Below the pieces are notes generated by a model. It was not told the origin of the DNA. It saw nothing but the letters and a program-made list of their open reading frames with translations, and made no database searches. Both the position numbers and the translations under genes were made by a program. Positions 59,830 through 64,000 of a DNA stretch of 64,000 bases are shown here, piece after piece (the stretch's first letter is position 1; every line of letters starts with the position of its first letter). The DNA comes from Liolophura sinensis (Eukaryota > Mollusca > Polyplacophora > Chitonida > Chitonidae): contig NC_088303.1 in NCBI RefSeq assembly GCF_032854445.1, forward strand, positions 5,215,501 to 5,279,500, written 5' to 3'.

Positions 59830-61017
59830 AGGTTTCGTTATTGCCAAAAGAGGCGGAGTTTCAACGTGATGAAATATCGGCTGATGTTTTTATAGCACAT
59901 TTTCAAAGGATGCCTATGAAATTAAAGTGCATGGTTTCTTGAAATACCACGCCTTTGTCACGTTAATGCCTTTCAAAATTTACTGCAGTGCTATTTTAAC
60001 TGTACTTGGGTAGAATACATAAGGCCAGGTCAGGTTTATGGGGTGGATTAAACAGGGTTGCGCGAAGTAAATCACCGCCTTACCCCAGATAGTTGATAAG
60101 AAAAGCCTTATGACCGACCGTACCAGCGAGAGCTGGATTTGAACATGTGATCTCACTGGTCCAGGTCAGTCGCAGTAAACCAGCGCTTTATGCATCTGAC
60201 TGTACGCAATGTACTCAATAGCTATACTATACAACTAATAGACCCATTACATTTGACCTTGAGGTATAGGCTGTTTGGATTGGCGCATGTTTGTCACAAC
60301 AATTACCTTATATCGTAAGCTGATGTGTATAAGTCTGTGATAACCATTGACATACATGTATATCTTCTATACCGTCCTTTGAACTATGCCTTTGAGGCAG
60401 CACACAATAAGGGTATATCCACATCCATCGGACAGAAAGATATATCAGAGGGCAAAAAATCTTGCTCGCTCGTTTAGTTATTTTCACAAATAGGTAAAAA
60501 GATTGTTATCAGTTATTTAATCTCATTATGTACCAGCTCTTGGTACATGTAGGTAGTTAACTGGCGAGGAAGGCATGAAATAGAGTACAATTATAACATC
60601 ACCCCCCACATGCACGTCGTAACCTCACAGTATTATTGAAAAGGCTATATTCCGCGATGAAAGTCGATCGGCGCAAATCCAGCTCATTTTTTGCTATTAT
60701 TTCCAAACACTCCAAACACCTTTTCAAACTTAAAATCATCATAACACTATAAATATAACAGGTATACAAGTCTGATATTTACCGAAAGGCAATAATCTGA
60801 GCCATTCTTGGTAAACACAGAAAATTAGATTTGATTAGCGAATATGGATTTCTTTCCCAGAAATCTCCGGGATAGCCTCTATAAGCAGTGAAATACCTTA
60901 GGTTTAGTATGTAGACCTATAACCCCGATGGAAAATGACGAACTTAATTGCAGCTGCAGTATTACAGTACGAATCATATACGCCGTGAAGATGTAGGAGT
61001 AAACATGCAGACTAGAT
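59830..61017. other. Upstream flank of FMO-B, no gene seen
   Basis: No coding signal. Mixed AT-rich sequence; a tRNA-like relic (GCTGGATTTGAACATGTG..CCAGCGCTTTATGCATCTG) sits near 60130-60205 but lacks a full tRNA shape. Confidence 0.45.
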
Positions 61018-61383
61018 GTGAGTGAGTACTTGGTGTTTAACGTCGTACTTAGCAATTTTTCAGCCATATGACGACGAAGGAGTTCTTGGAGTGCATGTAA
61101 GTGTAATGTACCTCTTTGTTGCAGGATGGATTTCTATCGCTCTTTTATCTAGTGCTGCCTCATTGAAACGACTTACCGAAGGCAATCAAGCCGCCCCGCC
61201 CGAGTCATTATACTGATACGGATCAACCAGTTGTTGCAATACCCGCCTTGATGCTGAACGCCAAGCGAGGAAGTTACAACTTCCCCTTTTAAGAAATAGG
61301 TGTGACCCGACCCAGGATTGACCCTGGATCTAGCGCCTCCCGAAGCGGACGCTCTGCCAACTGTGCATACTATCGGGGCGCTG
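61018..61383 (-). mobile_element. SINE family B, copy 3, near full length
   Basis: Tail GTGAGTGAGTACTTGGTG at left, then AACGTCGTACTTAGCAATTT, TTTTTCAGCCATATGACG, GTTGCAGGATGGATTTC and GAACGCCAAGCGAGGAAG. At right is a tRNA-like end: on the minus strand CAGTTGGCAGAGCGTCCGC and GGGTCAATCCTGGGTCGGG. Confidence 0.92.
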
Positions 61384-63180
61384 TGGCACATCCAGTTCAG
61401 CGTCAGTATTACCCAGTTTTATCCTGCCAAGGAATGCACAACTTTGACTAGAATGGGATAGGGGCAGTATATTGGTCGTGTTGATTGACAGCTGAAATCA
61501 ATGAAGAACTGAGATAGGTATTTTGATTATCAAAAAATTATAAACTACATGTATATATGTAACATGCATGAATGATCTACGATTTGAATACTGATTTATT
61601 CATTCGCCTAGCACATTCATGGCATCTTTTCAACATCCTTTGAAAACCGTCGATTGCTTCTTTTTGCATGCATTCGTCTTAATTTCGTGCTTGATATGCT
61701 TTTTTAGTTCTTTGGTGGATTCTGTTGAACGTATTTCAGGGAAATGACCTTGCAAGTATGGACCTGGGAAGTCCATTTTTGTTGACGACTGGTATAGGAA
61801 TGTTTCCATGCCTAGATCCATGCAGTTTTCATAGGAATAGGAATGTAAACATTAGCCCAACAGATCATTAAAACCGCACATCAAATTTGAATTTATTCAT
61901 CTTCTGGGTTTGCGATGGTGTAGGTGGAGCAATATGGCTGCTGTCACGCAGTCTCCACATACATGTACATGTTCGATTAGGCCATATTATTATTTTCTAT
62001 TGTGACATTGAAGAACTAATAAATAAACGTACCGTATATACAAAGGACTTATCTCCACCTGGGATTTGTCTACTCACTATACTACTGTTCCTCACAAAGA
62101 CATAGGCTAAATGATAGAGTTTCATGAATAATTGTTTCCGTGTTTAATAAAAGCGGTCACCGAGACATTAACGCCAGGCAACAAAGGCTTCTTCAGTTTC
62201 ACTATATACATACAAGGGTTACCATTCATGAAATGTCTCGTTGTTGATGATTGCTTGAGTTTTCCATTGGTATAACATCTATACGAAATTCGGAGAAACC
62301 TCTTATTGACACAATATATGTAATCCGACGATTACAAATTGTAAACCCCTTTAGAGATTGACGAATACTTGTTCTCGTATGAAGACGACGATAGGTAGAA
62401 ATTATTAAAGGTCAACAATTGCCTATCTAAAGACGCGTTCATGTGGCGTCATTTGTCGTATCGTCCAACGCGACAATGGAATGGAAATAGGAAGACCTCT
62501 CATTCACGCGATTTGCACTTTTCCATTAAAATAGACAGACAGTTCACACGTTTGGATTTTGTTGAATTCTCTAAGTTGCTCGGTAGCCTACAACAAATCT
62601 CAAAATATGTCATTATAAAAGACATTTGGGAAGTGACTTGTGGGTGCGGCTATGTATACTCTCTGGACTTCGGATCCTGGTTCGCGCATAACACTCAGTC
62701 TTTTCGCTGCTGAAGTTTTAGCTCCAAGCATGCATCCGGCCAGGACGTGTTTTATATTTGATTGATTTTTATGACAGAGAAAAATAAATGCAGCGTTGGT
62801 CTATAAATAATTTACAAAAACAAAAGCAGGGAAGTTTACGGAATTCGCTTACCATCGATTTGCGTATACTCTCATTTTTAGCTGTACGTTTACATTGTTT
62901 GGCTTTACATTTGACATTTGGCATTAGCACTTTTACAGCACATTTGTAGTGCAAAAACACGTGGCACCATAGTGTACTTTTACAACACCTTGTCTATGTA
63001 TCTATATGCATATGGCTTGAAATTTAAAGCCTAGAAGAGGGAAACTACATGTAGCTCAAACTGCCAGCAAATTTTGCTGTAAAAATACAGACTTGCTATG
63101 ACACAGGAACCCCCACACGCAATGAAAGACATTTACAGTGTACACACTGGCTTATGACAAGGTGCAATCGTTATCCACCT
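61384..63180. other. Non-coding stretch, no gene recognised
   Basis: Open frames up to 90 codons (62441-62713 plus) have no recognisable domain or splice support. Confidence 0.45.
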
Positions 63181-63194
63181 TTCGTACATGTTTC

Positions 63195-63925
63195 TTTAAC
63201 ATGTGACTACAGGTAACCGCTCTATATCCATGAATCGATCTTTTAACATGTGACTACAGGTACACGCTCTACATCCATGAATCGATCTTTTAACATGTGA
63301 CTACAGGTACACGCTCTACATCCATGAATCGAGCTTTTAACATGTGACTACAGGTACACGCTCTATATCCATGAATCGATCTTTTAACATGTGACTACAG
63401 GTACACGCTCTACATCCATGAATCGATCTTTTAACATGTGACTACAGGTACACGCTCTACATCCATGAATCGAGCTTTTAACATGTGATTACAGGTACCC
63501 GCTCTACATCCATGAATCGAGCTTTTAACATGTGATTACAGGTACCCGCTCTACATCTATGAATCGAGCTTTTAACATGTGACTACAGGTACACGCTCTA
63601 TATCCATGAATCGATCTTTTAACATGTGACTACAGGTACCCGCTCTACATCCATGAATCGAGCTTTTAACATGTGATTACAGGTACCCGCTCTACATCCA
63701 TGAATCGAGCTTTTAACATGTGACTACAGGTACACGCTCTATATCCATGAATCGATCTTTTAACATGTGACTACAGGTACCCGCTCTATATCCATGAATC
63801 GATCTTTTAACATGTGACTACAGGTACCCGCTCTACATCCATGAATCGATCATTTAACATGTGACTACAGGTACACGCTCTACATTCATGAAACGAGTTC
63901 TTCACATGTGACTACAGGTGCACGC
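63195..63925. repeat. Minisatellite, 47-bp unit, about 15-16 copies
   Basis: Unit TTTTAACATGTGACTACAGG, TACACGCTCTACATCCATGA, ATCGATC. Two sequence variants (TACACGC and TACCCGC; GAATCGATC and GAATCGAGC) are interspersed in blocks. Every unit contains CTACAG-GTACAC or GTACCC, resembling a plus-strand exon end with donor. Confidence 0.93.
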
Positions 63926-64000
63926 TCTATAAAGTTTTGTATCTTCAGAATTAAGGAGAAAACGATGAGAGGTTATTTATTGGTCATGTCATATGAGGTA

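Overview
The window is nuclear DNA of a marine invertebrate animal, most probably a mollusc or other lophotrochozoan. The reasons are spliced genes with GT-AG introns, two families of tRNA-derived SINEs, many tandem minisatellites and several TIR elements, and protein sequences that follow animal orthologues. The phylum is inferred from SINE style and the mollusc-like FMO type, so it is less certain than the gene calls. No prokaryotic operons, CRISPR or rRNA are present.

I could rebuild five genes exon by exon with consistent phases. (1) CIAPIN1/anamorsin, minus, 5562-13093, 6 coding exons, 317 aa: a cytosolic Fe-S assembly protein. (2) TPX2, plus, 14194-26443, 12 coding exons, 798 aa: the spindle assembly factor and Aurora A activator. 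It is head-to-head with CIAPIN1 across about 1.1 kb holding a palindromic CRE and three CCAAT boxes. (3) PSMG2, minus, 33139-39674, 7 coding exons, 277 aa: proteasome assembly chaperone 2. (4) A flavin-containing monooxygenase (FMO-A), plus, 40054-47156, 5 exons, 452 aa, starting 380 bp from PSMG2 in divergent orientation with a perfect DR1 nuclear-receptor half-site pair just upstream. (5) A second FMO (FMO-B), minus, 52922-59757, 5 exons, 431 aa, convergent with FMO-A and with the same intron positions: an inverted paralogue pair.

Layout: 1-5.5 kb repeats, SINEs and an unassigned ORF; 5.5-13.1 kb CIAPIN1; 13.1-14.2 kb shared promoter; 14.2-26.4 kb TPX2; 26.4-33.1 kb 3' flank with a 49-bp minisatellite, a 65-bp satellite of about 33 copies and an 18-bp-based repeat; 33.1-39.7 kb PSMG2; 40-47.2 kb FMO-A with a 2.9-kb minisatellite in intron 2; 47.2-52.9 kb MITEs and SINEs; 52.9-59.8 kb FMO-B; 59.8-64 kb non-coding, ending in a 47-bp array.

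The most unusual pattern is that five introns in three genes contain tandem repeats whose unit starts inside the upstream exon and includes its 5' splice site. These are CIAPIN1 introns 1, 4 and 5, PSMG2 intron 6 and FMO-A intron 4. The last 12 to 33 coding bases plus the GTAAGT-type donor are copied from once to about 25 times into the intron, making rows of decoy or alternative donors. In PSMG2 the unit is 45 bp, so use of the next donor would add 15 residues in frame. I have not seen this described as a recurrent mode of intron growth, but I could not search the literature.
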